From Paragonimus westermani (lineage: Eukaryota; Platyhelminthes; Trematoda; Plagiorchiida; Troglotrematidae), in assembly GCA_008508345.1 (NCBI GenBank), contig QNGE01000971.1, positions 93,596 to 157,595 on the forward strand: a stretch of DNA of 64,000 nt. The letters are read 5' to 3'. The notes beneath the pieces are model-generated. The model was not told the origin of the DNA. It searched no databases and saw only the letters and a list, made by a program, of their open reading frames with translations. This document shows positions 43,483 to 56,500 of the stretch, one piece after another (positions within the stretch are counted from its first letter, which is position 1; each line of letters starts with the position of its first letter). The translations under genes and the position numbers were made by a program.

Positions 43483-46400
43483 CTGAAACAACGAATGAGA
43501 TGAACAAGTGAGTGTGAAGAAAGGCAGCTCTCAACACGTTCTATTACGGTTGATCACATAAATCAATTATAGGTCTGTTTTTCGCAATAATTTAAACCAA
43601 CTTCATTCAAAGAAACAGGGGGAGACGGTAACAAAAGAGGTTTTAAGGACGGTCGTAGCCAGTGCAAACGGGCAGTCCGAGGTGAACTGTGTCCATCCAC
43701 ACTAACGGGGTGAAAATAAGCCATAACTCAATTACATACAAATTCCTCCGCCATAAGCGATACTCATAGGACTTGGTAAGCAAGCGGACAAGACCGTTGA
43801 CTCGTAACGCGAAGGATAGTCGATCTCACTTCCTAATCAGACTATCTCCGACTGACAAGTCCAAACAAGGATGAAACCGATCGTGAAGTGTCGGTGTGAG
43901 GACGAACATCAAGAAGCATTGCCGAACTCGGAAACAGCTACATGCTAAGTGGTCAGAAGTCAACGAGAGGTACCGATGAATTCCTTCAATAGGATCAGCG
44001 GTACAGAGAACACTAAAATGTTTTATAAAAGCCTCTTGTAAGAATCCGGCTTGGAACACTGGTGTCGACATTGACAAAACTTACATACCGCAATAAAGTG
44101 TATTCTTCCACTGCGAGATATCAGTTGAAGCAAAGGTAGACGGTGCGATATTGTTAGCATAAGTGCACCTAGAATAGTCTCAATAAGAAGTAACGGTGAC
44201 TGCGATCCGAAAGGGTTCGAGAGGAATAACTCAGCATGAAAAATCGCAAACGACTCCGTGATATGGTGAGAACATGTGTTAGAGCTGTACGCCCTTTGAC
44301 AGTCATTCAGTTGGCCAATGTAGACTTCTTTGTTCGACTGTCCTGCGCACTACTAGTTATGGTTCCGGATTGTTAGGTTTACGTTACCACTTGTGGCCTC
44401 TCATGTAGTGAACAGCTGTAGTATATTTGCTGTGGTTGTGTCGGGTACAACGCACATCATACGCCCATACGCCTTGCTGCTGTAAAACACTGCGCGGTCA
44501 TCACGGTCACCTTGATCATTCTGAAGCTAACAACATGGAAGCCGGAGCGCTCGAATGGGAATCCTGAGAAATGCATGCTCCAGAAAGAGCAATGAACAGA
44601 TGACGAACGAAATTCCGTCAACTTCCTGAAGATGACTACCACTCAGCGTAGGCCACAGATTCTGTCCACGAGACCCGAACTACCTAGTGGATTGTCACTA
44701 TCATATTATGAATGCAGACCTTAAATTGACCGAATCGGTTCACACCGGTTTTGTTATGGCTGAAAAGGATCTGATGCAGACAACCCAAAATAACGGTTTT
44801 CTAGAACGCATACCAGCCCTAGAAGCGACAAAAATGGGGAACCAACGACGAAGCTATGAGGCACAAAAAAGATTAGATAGGCACACAATAATAGAACATC
44901 CATGAAGATTAGAAACATCCGTGTATCGTGAAGGCCGTAAGCAGCAACGGATAATCGTAATAAAGTGCTCGATAACACCCCTGAAATGAGTGAGAACTAC
45001 AAACGTACAAACGCTTGTATAGTTGAATAATGCAATGAATAAGGTGAACGAATTAATACTAGGCCCTTCAGGTCACCTATCAACTTCGAATGCTGATCAC
45101 AACTCAAGTCGTTAGGACGCGGCAACGCAACCTCAAGTTCAGAGACTGAATCACCCCAAGCGTACAGTGAATGGCGCTTGCGATGCGGAACAGCCGCTGC
45201 GTAATTGCTAGCAAATGCATAGCTCAACGATTTTGAAAAGACCACTTTTCTAACTCACCCTGAAGGTCATTTTCATGTGCCGCCGATCTCCCAATCGGAG
45301 CACATGCAGAAACTCACTTTAATGTGACGCACACCTTGTTCGGTGGGATCGTAGGTTCCATTATAAACGGACGTATGCACAAACGTGCGCATACACAACA
45401 GCATCTGATGAAAAGATATTGGTCATGTTTATTTCCGTTAGGTATTCGGGCTGATGCCTTGCCAAACGTGGACAAAAATGCTTCAGAAGCAATGGGAAGA
45501 CAATAATGTATATTCTAACTGATCAGACGGGCTCGCAGAACTACCCATGGATTGAATGAGGTAGTGAGCTCACAATAGAAGTGTGTACCACCCAAGTTGG
45601 AAGTCCACGGGACGCATCGAAACATTCACGCGAAAGTTCCCGGAAGTTTGACATGCGTGGCATAATGTGGTCGACAGGATCTAACAAGTCAGCTACTTTA
45701 CCCATTGTCAAGGTAGTCCGGTAGTTGATCATATGTGAACGTTTGCATATGATAACTCGACCGTGCCCAATTAGAAGCCAATGACTAGGTGATCAACGAG
45801 TTAACCTCATAAACACGTACAAGCCTTGAAGAGAGATATTCAGCGTATAGAATCCCTGCCTTTTAGGGGTGATTATGTCATGCACCAAACGACACAGCGA
45901 TTAAGAAATTCAATTAAACGAACGTTTAATGCAGCTGAACTCCGTGTAATCGCTCGGACTCAGAAACTACCATTGCCTTCAGTCAAAGGAGATCAGCCTA
46001 TCGGTGCCACTTTACACTATGTTTACCAATTTGTATGTAACTGCGGAGAAAGTTACATAGGCAGAACCGAGAGATGCTTGAGTTCCAGAATGGAGGAACA
46101 TCTACCAAAATGGGTACAGAAGTCCGCGTTGCCGGAGAATGGCAATGTTGCTGAAATGCGTACACAGCCAGTTTCCTCAGTCGCCAGACACGTCCTGACC
46201 ACCGGTCACGCTATCGATCCATCTTGTGCATTCAGAATCTTGTTGCGTCATTCTAACCCGAGATTCTTACGGTTTGTTGAAGCAGTTGCAATTAACCGAC
46301 TCAAACCAGCTCTCTATGTGCAGAAGCAACTGTTCGTGAACCTGACCCTTCCTTGAACCTAATGACTTATCTTAACCCACTTATTGATTATCCACCCCTA

Positions 46401-49400
46401 AATTCGTTTGTTATAAAAAAGCTCATCCATGTTATTGTAAATTTAGTACTAATGCGTCAACACGAAATGCTCGCATCTACCAGTTTTCGTGTTCTAATTG
46501 CTTTGTCCAATCCCGATATTGTCTAGTTAATTCACTTTGCGGAAGTTCAAGCAATGCAGATGCATGTTCAAAGCATAGCTTCTTGCCTCCTACCTTTATG
46601 TCAGACTGAAATAAAACGGTATGATCAGTGTACACTAGGTTCTGGCTGACAAGAAAAACGACAGTGTGAGACTCGACACCAGGAATGCGAATTAGTTGTG
46701 ATGTTGGGTCACCGATTAGTGCCGCAGTCTATCAGCTTACTCCAGTGGAGCAACAGAAAAATATGGCTAGACGGCATGTTTGTTCTTAATAATTAAAGAG
46801 TAGTGTCATTTCCAAAGAGGCAAAATGAAACGAAGAAAAAATTGTGAAATTATGAGAGTAAAAAATAACTTGAAATTTGAGGCGGTGCCGTGATAATGAA
46901 AGACAACTATTAAACCCATGATACCGAGATTCTCACCTGAACCATATGAATGTGCACAGCTACAGGACCAGTCGACCGTCCACCGTATAACAGATCGGTA
47001 TGACACACATACTGCAAACGTGTTTAAACTGGTACGGACCAGTTGCCAGAGATTTGACTCAGTAGCAACTTTCAGGTTGACCAGAAAAGGCAGCAAAACT
47101 TGTAGGTATGATGCAAGCGGTCCACCCTAATTCCAAGTACTAATAAGACAGAATAGGAGTCCACTTTCAAGAGTTTCAAATTAGATTGTATCAAACTGCC
47201 GACTAGTACCATTTTTTGGTCTCTTATTGGCCCGCTGGTAGTTTTGTACTCGCATTTCCTGGCTGGTCATTTCATAAATGATCACCCACGTTCGCTTGTT
47301 GTTAGACACCATATTCAAGTTGAACTTTACAATCATCTCGTCAGCGTGATAAGCACATCTGCCTGTGTTTGTCAGCTCATTGCAGCAGTAGACGGAACTA
47401 TAAGGTGCTAACTAAGTGCACATGAACAATGAGCAGACCCATTCGCGTGATCGTTTCAAACTACAACATAACCCATAGTAGCTCAATTATGAGGTCTCTT
47501 GTCGCAGATAATACTTAAACTCGAACCGAGTGACGCGCCAAATACAGAATGCTGTGTCAGTCACCTTGTAATGTACTCTACTAAATTGAGTGCCATACAC
47601 AATGAGGGGAATTTAAGAGCCAACCGATTGCTATGTATCTACATGCCCATATCGTTTGAGAACCTCGAGACTTAAGTAAAACAATGGGAATACGCAATTC
47701 ACATGATGTTCGCCGGAGTAACATGCACTTCAAAAGCTTCTGTCCAGTGCAACATAAGAGAAGTCTAGTCAGGACACTTTTCCACAGAGCACGGAGGATC
47801 TGCACTGAAGACAACCTACAGCTGGAGTTAGGCTTACTGACTGACACACTGCAGGTCAACGGGTAGCCCCTGCGATTTATTAAAAAGTACAGCAAAGCCG
47901 TCATCTCAACTGTGGAAATGACGACGGTACCGAAGAGGACGGTGTATTTAGAACTCCCGTTTCTAGGAGACAGCTGGTCAACAATGACGAGGAAGCGTCT
48001 AACAGTGACTGTATCCAAAACTTATAACGCTGCAAAGCTGTGTGTAATACAACGAACGAGAACTCTACCAGTCGTCCCGGTTACGAACAAACAGTGTACT
48101 GTTTATACAAATACTCGTGTAGCAGTATGAGCTACATAGGGAGGACAAACTGACAACTAGCTGTTCGTATCAAGGAGCATGTACCCAAATGGCTGGAGAC
48201 GCAATTAGAAACGCCGGGAGCCTGTATAGATGCCGATGGACGGCACCCCGCATCTGCCGTTGCAAGGCACATAATACAAACAGTACACATAGTCAAAGAT
48301 CCTGACGCATTCTCGGTGATCTTTCGGAGCAACCGGAAACGCATACTGCAGTTTGCTGCGGCCATGACTAGTACACGTCACAGTCTCCTCCCTGTGTGTT
48401 CAAAAACAGTTTGTGTTGACACTGCGGTTACCCTGGTAGTCGGCATTCCCACAATTTTGATTTTCAATTTTGGTGTCCGTCTGTTTAATCCATTAAGCCA
48501 TGACTTCCGCTCTGTGGAATTTTGACTCGCTCAAAATTCGTTACATGTCCATGTGTGATCATAATATACGAAATGTTACTCCGGAGAACACGAATTGCGT
48601 CTATTCATTGTTTTACTCAAGTTCATCAAGGGAACAAACTGGTTCAAATGATATTCCACTGTTTTGCGAGTCAACGTTGCAGTAACCAATTTACCTCAAG
48701 TGAAATTTCAAAATATGTTGATCAAGCTGGTGCATGCTGCACACGTAGACTGATGATTGTTTGACTCTACACACTGCTCCTGCAGACTGCAGGCCACAGT
48801 TAGACGTAGAACCGAAAAATTTACAGTTGAGGCTGTCACCACGTGCTTCTACACGCCGTTATGGGAAAACGGAACACCAACCTGTAATATCATAGTTGAT
48901 CGGTCCCGATTGTAAATCATTCACAAGTGAATCTGAGCTATTCGTAGCTTGGACTGGTAGTGTAGGCACCGTGAGCACACCCAGATGGGGTTTTAGGGTA
49001 GTGAACGCGTACGGAGCGACCTTCGGACGAGCACGGGTTAGCCGTCGGAGTAAAGTGGATTTCCCGGCATTCGGAGCACCCACTAGTCCGAGATGAGCAA
49101 GACGAGACATTCGTAACAATAGTCGATGACACTCCCCTCGAGCACCACGCTCGGCGATTCGAAGTGGTGTGTTTCTGTCCGAGCGTGTTCTTGAAGTTAG
49201 TGCAGCGTCTGCGGCAGCTGTTAGAAATGCGTTGCCTTTCCCACCGGCACCGCCACGAGCAACGATTAGAAAAGCCGCGTCCTCTTCTAGTGAACCAATC
49301 GACGTGAGACGTCCAGCAGCTAAGCTAGTTGAAACGTTTTCTATGCTGTCCGTGGAATCGTCCAAGGAATAGACATCAGTTCCTAGGGGGACCTAGTAGT

Positions 49401-52400
49401 CGCAGGTAATGATAGTAATAATTCATCAGTCTGGCTAAGTGATCGAGTAATCATCGGGAAATCACATTAAGAACTATTGAGTGGAATTGGAAGATTACCT
49501 TGACACACACAGGGATTGCAGCAGAAGCAAATCCAACAGCTGATACACATAAACACAATGCAAGAGGCTCGGCCGGTGATGTGACAACGAAAGGAACTGT
49601 GATACGGACACAGCAGCCTCCACCTTCGTTAGTTCTTGAACAAAGAAGGGAGTTGGTTTAGATGCGTCCAGACAGTACCTTTGAGTCAAGAGTCCGCGCA
49701 AATCATGTTGTTCAAAATTAAATGGGAGCCTAGTGCAACACTATTTGAAGCAAGGACAACAGTTCGGTATTTACGACACTTTCCTCTGTGAAGACAGATG
49801 CGATAGTTAAAGTTCCGATGATGATGGTGGGGAACATACGAAGTCCACTGTCGACCAACTCCACTGTTTATTGGGCGCGAGCAACCATCGAGTGGTTCGC
49901 AAGTAATCATGATGGTGTCCGGTCATTCAGGTTGACTAACTCATCATTCGTATACGTTTGCATCAGGAAGCCTGAACTCAAAGTTTAGTGATATCGCTCG
50001 ATGAGTAATTAAAGAAACAGCTTTGCCACAGTTCCGGGTGTCAAATGTTTGTGTCTTTAACATTCACGACTAGCACCCTTACAAAAAGAAAACAGTGAAT
50101 ATGACTGACCCCACAGAAGCTAGACGAAACGGATATAGCCTTCGGGTTTCCAAGGTGGCTTCATTCAATCTCAGATAAGCACGGCAAGCACAAAAATCAA
50201 CACGTTGTTGTGTACAAAACCGAACGTGCTCACCTTCCATAGCGAAGGTCTAGTCAACACTAGGTAATGTCGCTTGGAGGTTGCAAAACAAACATAGGAA
50301 GGAGATGAATAGGGAAACAGAAGATACTTAGACTTCTTTTCAGAGCAAACACATCAGTTCCACGGAGAACGACTCCTTCAAAGATATTCTTCCGAATTGC
50401 TCCAACTTACAACTAATTGGTTCCGTTTATAGCAGAGCGGTTCGGAAAGAATAGTTCGAATATGAAACACACGTAAACACAGTTAATGCTAGTGTACGCG
50501 TGAGCAAAGTGCAACTTATGTTTCAAAGTACGAGGCACATACTCAAATGTAAACAATTCTTCACATTCATAAGTCGATGCTCACCTGAAGGTAAGTGTGT
50601 TCCGCATTGGCTCCATGACAGTTGCTTGGGTAGCCATTGATTCCATCGCGTCCACGGACGACCGATTGCAAATGTGATAAATCTGTTACATGTTGACTAG
50701 CTGCAGAAGAAAAGTATCAGATCATAAGGAGGTTGGCAGAATTGGAACGTTTATTCCACCGATGCCGCCTTAATTTGTGGAGAAAAAAACTCTAACAAAA
50801 TGCACTGAAATCAAAAGAGCAGACAATAAAGAAGAGACATTCAATTTATTCGGAGTCTGGAGTTGAGTATGCTTCATAAACTTGTGTCAAACTGAGCACC
50901 GAAATGTTCACTACACATTTTTGTGAAATATGACAGTTACTCAGCGATCCTTCAAAAAGACAAGACTAAAATTAATACATTTCCATTGACCGATTTCAAG
51001 CGTTCACAGTCGGTGAACAGTTCTAGCGAGCAGAAAGCTGAGAAGACCAGACATCTATTTTGACATCCTAACTCGCAAAACCCATGGTAAACGACCGCTA
51101 TATGAATTACGCGACCTTTTTAACATAAAACTTCTGTTGTGTCTGCAAAAAGTGATCGCCAGGGAACTTGCTTATTTGGAGCAAAATTCCTGTGACGCAA
51201 GAAGACTCCCGGTACAAACTTAAGCATTCAATTGCGCAGTTGCACTTGTCCACGCATCGGGCTATAGTACTTTGGTGCAAGCAATCGCGTGCCTTCAATC
51301 ATCCCAAAAGTTGTAAAAAGCTGTTATCTCCCCGAACACCCCAGAGTAGCATACACCACTTCATTCTAGGTGCTACACAACAACTTGAGCTAACATCACG
51401 GTACAATAGTGAACATAGGAAGCAAGAGGGGAAATGAGTATGGCGAGGCTGTGTAAGAAGCCTAGTAATTGATACATTAGAACGTATACACACGAAGTTT
51501 CTCAAGAGGCACGATAGTGAAACGTTTCAATTATTGCACAAAACCGTCGGATGCACCCTACTCCAGTAGCCTGCCACAGAGAGTATGTAGACTTATGACT
51601 AAAGTTTCATGTGTCAAGTGGTAGAACGATTGTGCTTTACACTGTACACAATTAGTTTACATGTGCAACCTGAAGGATAGACGAAGATAGTGAACAAATG
51701 CCTTTCAGATGACCTTGCTTGATATCACCTCTTATCGACCAGCAAGAATGAATCAGCAGTCGATGTCAACATTTTACTGCCATACAGCAGTGTAACACAA
51801 TAACCAGTCGGAACAAAAATATAAGTAAACAGAATGGATTCCCAATACGAAAAGAGTAAGTTCCAGGAAGACTGCGCCCAGGTATTCAAAGTTTAGGTAT
51901 CTACACCTTGCAAACAACAACCAACCACAAAAAGCTGGGGGGCTATGTGAGAGTAAGACAACAGCTTTGAAGCAGCTTCCATACGGCTACCAATACATAG
52001 CTACATTGATTGTCCAAAGTGTTTTGCTAGGAAAGTAGAAACAATGGTACCATAGGTTTTAAGAAATTGGTGGATGTACACAGTCCTGTGTCAGCAGCCT
52101 AGAACGCAAAACAAACACCGTCATCGCATGTTTGCGAATAGCGAACTCATGTCAGATGAGCACCAAACGTTTTCTCAGTTTTTAAGAGCACATCGTAAAA
52201 TAAATATACCGGCGGTTCTCGTCACCTGTAACCCAGCCAAGCCTCAACGGTCACTGCAAAACGATTCATACGCTAGTTAGTGTAAATCCAGTTGGCATTC
52301 TAAGCCATTGCAATCCATTCTTCTCATAGGCTGAAACAGACCAGTCATTTGTAGTTGGTATTTTAACTAACACAGACGTTCACAGTGGACCTGAAAGCGG

Positions 52401-53570
52401 TTGAGGGCGTTTTACAAACCTACTGATTATCGAGAAGTGGTGAATAGCTGTTTCGGCTCAGATTAATCGGATCAGCGCCAGACAGATCGGAGAAGCAAAC
52501 TTGTGATCTGTGATAATGTTGGAATGCCAGTTCAAAAACCTGTCCACATGATCTGTAAGAAAAAGAAGTGCTACAACCACGAACAGTTCAACCGACTTCT
52601 GAGTTTTATATTATGAGGAGTTTTGTTGTCACGTGACATGCAAGCTCACATATCGGCTGGATACCACCAGGTTTCCAAAAACTACAGGAACGAGCAGTAG
52701 CGACAACCGGTGTCGAACGCACATCCGTGTGATTAGTAGTAGAGCGTCATAGTCACTACATTGCCGCATATACCATAGGACACGTAAGTGGTGAGACCGC
52801 GTAAATTAGAGTTACCGTCTTGAATAATCGATTATCCGGGTTCATTGTTAATCAGAAGAATGCCAAGAACACACTGAGTTTGTCAAAAAATGGGTACTGC
52901 TCAAACATGTTTAATCGGGAAGTGTAAATCAATCGAACAAAGTAGAGCCCACAGAAAACGACGTCTACTACCAAGAGGAAGGTTGCTTGCCTGAACGCGG
53001 AACACTTTATACACAGTCATTCGCTGTAGATTATCACAAGCCAGTGGAGTACATTACGCTCACAAGTGATCGCAGGTGTCACACTCAAAAAGGAACACCA
53101 GAATTAGTCGTGACAAAGATATGCACTGCTTACCATTACTTACAATTAGTCAAAAAATGGTTCAACAAGCTCAAAGATATCCGTGATTTCAACTCCAACA
53201 GAAGTCCAGTCGTGGGGGCATCGATTAGAGCTTACAGCTAAATTTGTCTTCTCTCGAGGTGATCGGACATCCTAAACATTACTCACAAGCGAATGTGACC
53301 AAGCGTTTGCATATGATAATTCAGTCGTGCCTGATGTGAAGTCAACGGCGAAGCAGTCAAAACCGTCGTCTTATGAAAGTGTGGCCGGAGTTCTAATCTT
53401 GGACACGAAAAGAGCTACCTACCTTGCAGTATAATGTGTCCGCCATTGCCACCATCACCACCACTGGGACCGCCTTTTGGATTGCAGAAGAGCCGATCGA
53501 AAGCGACGCAGCCATCTCCACCATGACCCGCTTCAACAACCATGCGCTTCATATTCACAAATTTACGTGG
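42980..53570 (-). CDS. MTG2: MTG2 (GTPBP5/ObgH1-like) mitochondrial ribosome-associated GTPase, 4 exons, 5'-partial
   Basis: MTG2 is an Obg-family GTPase that acts in late assembly of the mitochondrial large ribosomal subunit (role from the family). The exons, in transcript order, are 53570-53423, 50700-50585, 49392-48882 and 43482-42980. They give 425 residues plus stop, with all phases matching. Residues ~1-185 form the Gly-rich Obg domain ([41 protein letters not shown]). The G domain follows: G1 GAPNAGKST (~193-201), switch-I TTLKPH, G3 DLPG (~261-264), G4 TKLD (~348-351) and G5 VSA (~400-402). A Ser/Thr-rich insert before G3 and a long insert between G3 and G4 are not typical. The visible part alone is slightly longer than human MTG2. 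The leader exon was not found. No C-terminal TGS-like extension is present, which fits the mitochondrial subfamily. Confidence 0.93.
45826..46356 (+). mobile_element. Penelope-like element 3' end with an intact-looking GIY-YIG endonuclease frame
   Basis: An open frame of 176 codons encodes the C-terminal part of a Penelope-like protein. It starts in the region after the reverse transcriptase ([14 protein letters not shown]) and continues with [46 protein letters not shown] and [18 protein letters not shown]. The CxC and Y-I-G-R motifs, the downstream His, and the Glu of the V-E-A-x-A-I helix are all present. The reverse-transcriptase half is absent upstream. This suggests a 5'-truncated copy rather than a cellular gene. 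Confidence 0.8.
47690..48410 (+). mobile_element. decayed Penelope-like 3' end
   Basis: Frames on the plus strand give [20 protein letters not shown] (end of the reverse transcriptase), then [13 protein letters not shown]. After stops comes SYIGRTN, a stop, [17 protein letters not shown] and [10 protein letters not shown]. The endonuclease signature Y-I-G-R-T is followed at once by an in-frame TGA. The order of blocks matches the 45.8-kb copy, but stops and shifts break it. It lies antisense in the MTG2 intron. The long minus-strand frame at 47581-48018 is a shadow. Confidence 0.75.
48882..49392 (-). CDS. MTG2: MTG2 exon (Obg domain end, G1 and G2)
   Basis: The transcript-sense acceptor is gcgactactag and the donor is ATTACAG|gttggt. 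The exon begins at phase 0 with [12 protein letters not shown] and ends one base into a codon. It contains [13 protein letters not shown], the R-G-E-x-x-x-L-L-L-x-M linker, the P-loop GAPNAGKST, and [15 protein letters not shown] polar stretch ([16 protein letters not shown]) sits between the G2 region and the strand leading to G3. Confidence 0.93.
49393..50584 (-). other. MTG2 intron (1.2 kb)
   Basis: In transcript sense it is bounded by gtgagc and gcgactactag. No repeat or gene was recognised. A frame near 49.55-49.65 kb that reads [12 protein letters not shown] resembles an Obg strand by chance and was not used. Confidence 0.75.
50585..50700 (-). CDS. MTG2: MTG2 exon (Obg domain, middle)
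   Basis: This 116-nt exon is too short to stand out as an open frame. The transcript-sense acceptor is tttcttctgcag and the donor is CTTCAG|gtgagc. Two bases complete G|CT (Ala). It then reads [38 protein letters not shown] and ends at phase 0. The order V-x-D-L-S, N-G, C-x-G-x-x-A aligns with the segment of human MTG2 between the first Gly-rich block and the I-x-V-P-x-G-T motif, which starts the next exon. Confidence 0.92.
50701..53422 (-). other. MTG2 intron (2.7 kb)
   Basis: In transcript sense it is bounded by gtaggt and cttctgcag. I see no recognisable repeat, transposon domain or further exon in it. Confidence 0.75.
53423..53570 (-). CDS. MTG2: MTG2 exon (start of Obg domain)
   Basis: The transcript-sense acceptor is attigned to ...gaaaaacaag after a T-rich tract, and the donor is CAAG|gtaggt. 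The exon starts at phase 0 and ends one base into a codon. It encodes [20 protein letters not shown], then [20 protein letters not shown] and GNGGHIILQ, the first Gly-rich block of Obg. The upstream open frame ends at a stop just beyond 53609 and has no ATG before the domain, so at least one 5' exon must exist. The exact acceptor is less certain than the others. Confidence 0.85.
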
Positions 53571-56500
53571 CTTGTTTTTCAAATGAAGAAAGTGAAAAGA
53601 ATAGTTCAATTAATATCATTTGAAAATACTCCGAAGATTCGAATGAACATAGTGCAGTCTGCACCGTTAATGAGGGGGCGAGTTTAAGTTTGTTCACACC
53701 GGTTTACACTGGTAGCGACCAATACCTAAACCGTTCACGGACTACAATGATTAGGGACCGTTTCTGTTACGCGACATGGGTGTCGTGCTTGGCCCGTACG
53801 ACTACACGAAGAACGTAGAAGTAAATTGACAAGGTTATCACTGACGTAAACTGGTTGCCATGGGTCACGTTTAACCGAACAATGGGACCCTACCAATTGA
53901 AACTAGTGACCATACACGGACTTTTCCGGAGGTGCCTCTCCTACGAGGATCGATCGGTCAAGAAAATTGGTCAGAAACTCGAAATCGTAATCATGTTCCG
54001 AGTATTTTTATCCGGTGAATCAGGACAAAGATAAAACTGGTCACAGTGATTGATTTCGTTTGATAAGACGTGTGTTGAAAACAGTAAAGCGAATGCCTAC
54101 AATAAAATGCAGTTGACGCAATGCATAGGAAAACAACGTTCACCTTTGTTCTAAAAAAAATAGTGTGTAGTGAGGTTTCGAACACTGAATGTTTTCACAG
54201 AACAGGGGAATACCAACAGCTTTTCACACTGATTCGTCAGTGCTAAAAAAACCAAGAACAATGAAGTTTTTATTTCAGTGCCTTTACGTTAGGCGTGAAA
54301 GAAAACAGGTAAAAAGCGAGCATTAACGAATGTGTTGTGAGTATGGCGCAAAACAACTCATGTCACAAAGACCGCAACAGCTCGGGGCTAATGAATAATC
54401 GGCTCTAAACACAAAACGGCTCCGCCTAAACCGAGTGGTTTCCATGATCTCGGAAATCTCCCATTGTATAGATTTGCATCTATACTTTATAACGTCTCCC
54501 ATCTTTCCTACTGGGTCAGAGACGGTAGAAAGGAAACCATCCACATTACTGGCCGGGTGGTATGGTTAAATCAGCACAAAACACTAAACGGAGTCCGTCT
54601 TTGAACTGTTTCATTCAAGTTACATTCAAGTAGAACATCACACATATTTGATCGCGGTCTTCGCATTCAGATAGACTCTCTAGCCGTCCACTTTCAATCA
54701 TATGTAAGTGATGTTCAACTTGGAATTAACTAAACCCCCGACTACCCATCCGTAACCATGCAAGCTAGTCAAAGGATATAACTGATTCGAACTGTCTAGT
54801 TCAAGTAAGAATATCTTTTCGGGATAAGTTTACTCGACATAAAAGTGATACGAAATCACTCACCGTACACCCGGGAGCTCGTGACTTCAACCCATTTATT
54901 AATCCAGCCTGTTGAACACTGTCTGGTCTCAGCGTACTGAATGCAACTCGAGAAATCGTTGACGTCCATACGAAGCGTTTGTACATGTCCCAATACCGTC
55001 AAGCCTAAAATCAACGTAATGGATAGTAGGTAGACGAGTTAGATCATTGACAGGGAAACTAACCGGTACGTTGTCTCTTTTCAACCGCGGCAATCAGCAC
55101 GCGTTCCACGGTCCTATCACACTTATTTTATTTGCCCGGAATCTACGATAGTATCACAAAGCTGTCTGCATTGGCCTCCTGTATCGTAGGAAATCCGCAG
55201 ACATGAAATGTGCTGCAGCGAGTAAATGCCACTTGGCGAGTCCCAACAAGCCCGGTTATTTTTAAACCATGAATCCCGTTTTGACGCCCTTTGGCATGCG
55301 CTTCAAAGTATAAAGTCGCTCAAAGACTGTGACAGGATCTTCGGTCTTTGACTGAGGAGTAAACAACCGGAGGTTTCCGCATCCAGAAAGTTGTACCTCA
55401 AGAGTGTGTCAAATGATAACAAAGTCCCTGTTTCTGACATGAGCACAGACTTTTTCGAAGTGGTGCGCGTTTGTTGTCAAAAAGGCACCCCCATTTAAGC
55501 TTGAGTGATACATTAAGGTAGCCACAGGTGGAGCCATTTTACATTAATGTTCCAAGATGCGATCACTAGATGTGTGACATCTCTGAGCATGGATATCCCC
55601 GCTACATTGCATGTACCGGACAGTCAACGTGTGAAAAAAATGAGAAGTTTAAGAGGAGCTGGTGTTCGGAGGACCAGAAATCGTTGACCCAAATCCTGTT
55701 TATCCTTGAAATAAGTCTGGCTTTTTCTTCTCATGGTGATAATGATAGCTAGGGACCAGTGTCAACCATTGATATATTATTGTCGATGATGATGACCTCA
55801 ACCCTGAGAACACAGAGAGAAACGGTCAGTATTGCAATAGAGAAGTCAATAAATCGATCACCACAGGTAGCATCCTTTGTCCAGCTTTCAGCTCAATAGC
55901 GTAACGTACATAATGGTCAATCAGTAAATTAACAAATGAAAGTAAAACTGGCCACTCGCAGGTGATACGGTTCTCGGAAAGTTAACGAATCTCCAAGCGA
56001 GGCTGATAAATCAATACAGTATTCAGAATTTTTGCAACGACTCTTACCTTTTGAATTCTACCGCAAGGTTTTCAGTCCAGTTCGGTTTACCTACTACGCA
56101 TCGTCTACCGTTCCAATACAAAGATCTGAAGAAACTATGGGTATATGCGGCGATCATTAGCGGACAGCAAGACGAGCTTCTGTTACGGAAGAATAAGTCG
56201 CGCCTATGCTGACGGATTGATCAGTCAGAAACGACGGCCAAGAAAAGTTTACAAATTGGAATTGAGCCGCGCTTACTCAAGAATCAAACTGGAAGAATAA
56301 GCATTACTGCAATACAACTGCCTGTCGTTCGGGAATACAACAACAACATAAGTTAATGTGCATTCAAAGGCAGTAACTAAGGCAATCTTCAGTTATTAGA
56401 ATACCTGGTTTGGGCATTTTTTGTGCTACCCTTTTGACAAGCGCATAGAGATATATTGTCAGAGCCTCAGAGAGGATTGGGAAATGCGTTGCAGCCCAAT

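Larger units (their letters stand above)
43483..48881 (-). other. MTG2 last intron (5.4 kb)
   Basis: In transcript sense it is bounded by gttggt and gttgtttcag. It holds two Penelope-like 3' ends on the plus strand, antisense to MTG2. The remaining stretches (43.5-45.8, 46.4-47.6 kb) show nothing that I can name. Confidence 0.8.

Noticed and set aside
47581..48018. 145-codon minus-strand frame
   Set aside because: It is antisense to a recognisable Penelope-like sequence on the plus strand and has no identity of its own.
49495..49701. MTG2 exon in the frame reading [12 protein letters not shown]
   Set aside because: It has no fitting acceptor or phase, and the exon at 50585-50700 supplies the expected Obg segment with exact phases on both sides.
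53571..53609. MTG2 start codon at the beginning of the open frame
   Set aside because: The frame opens after a stop with TTG and has no ATG before the domain. The family has a mitochondrial leader, so another 5' exon is needed.
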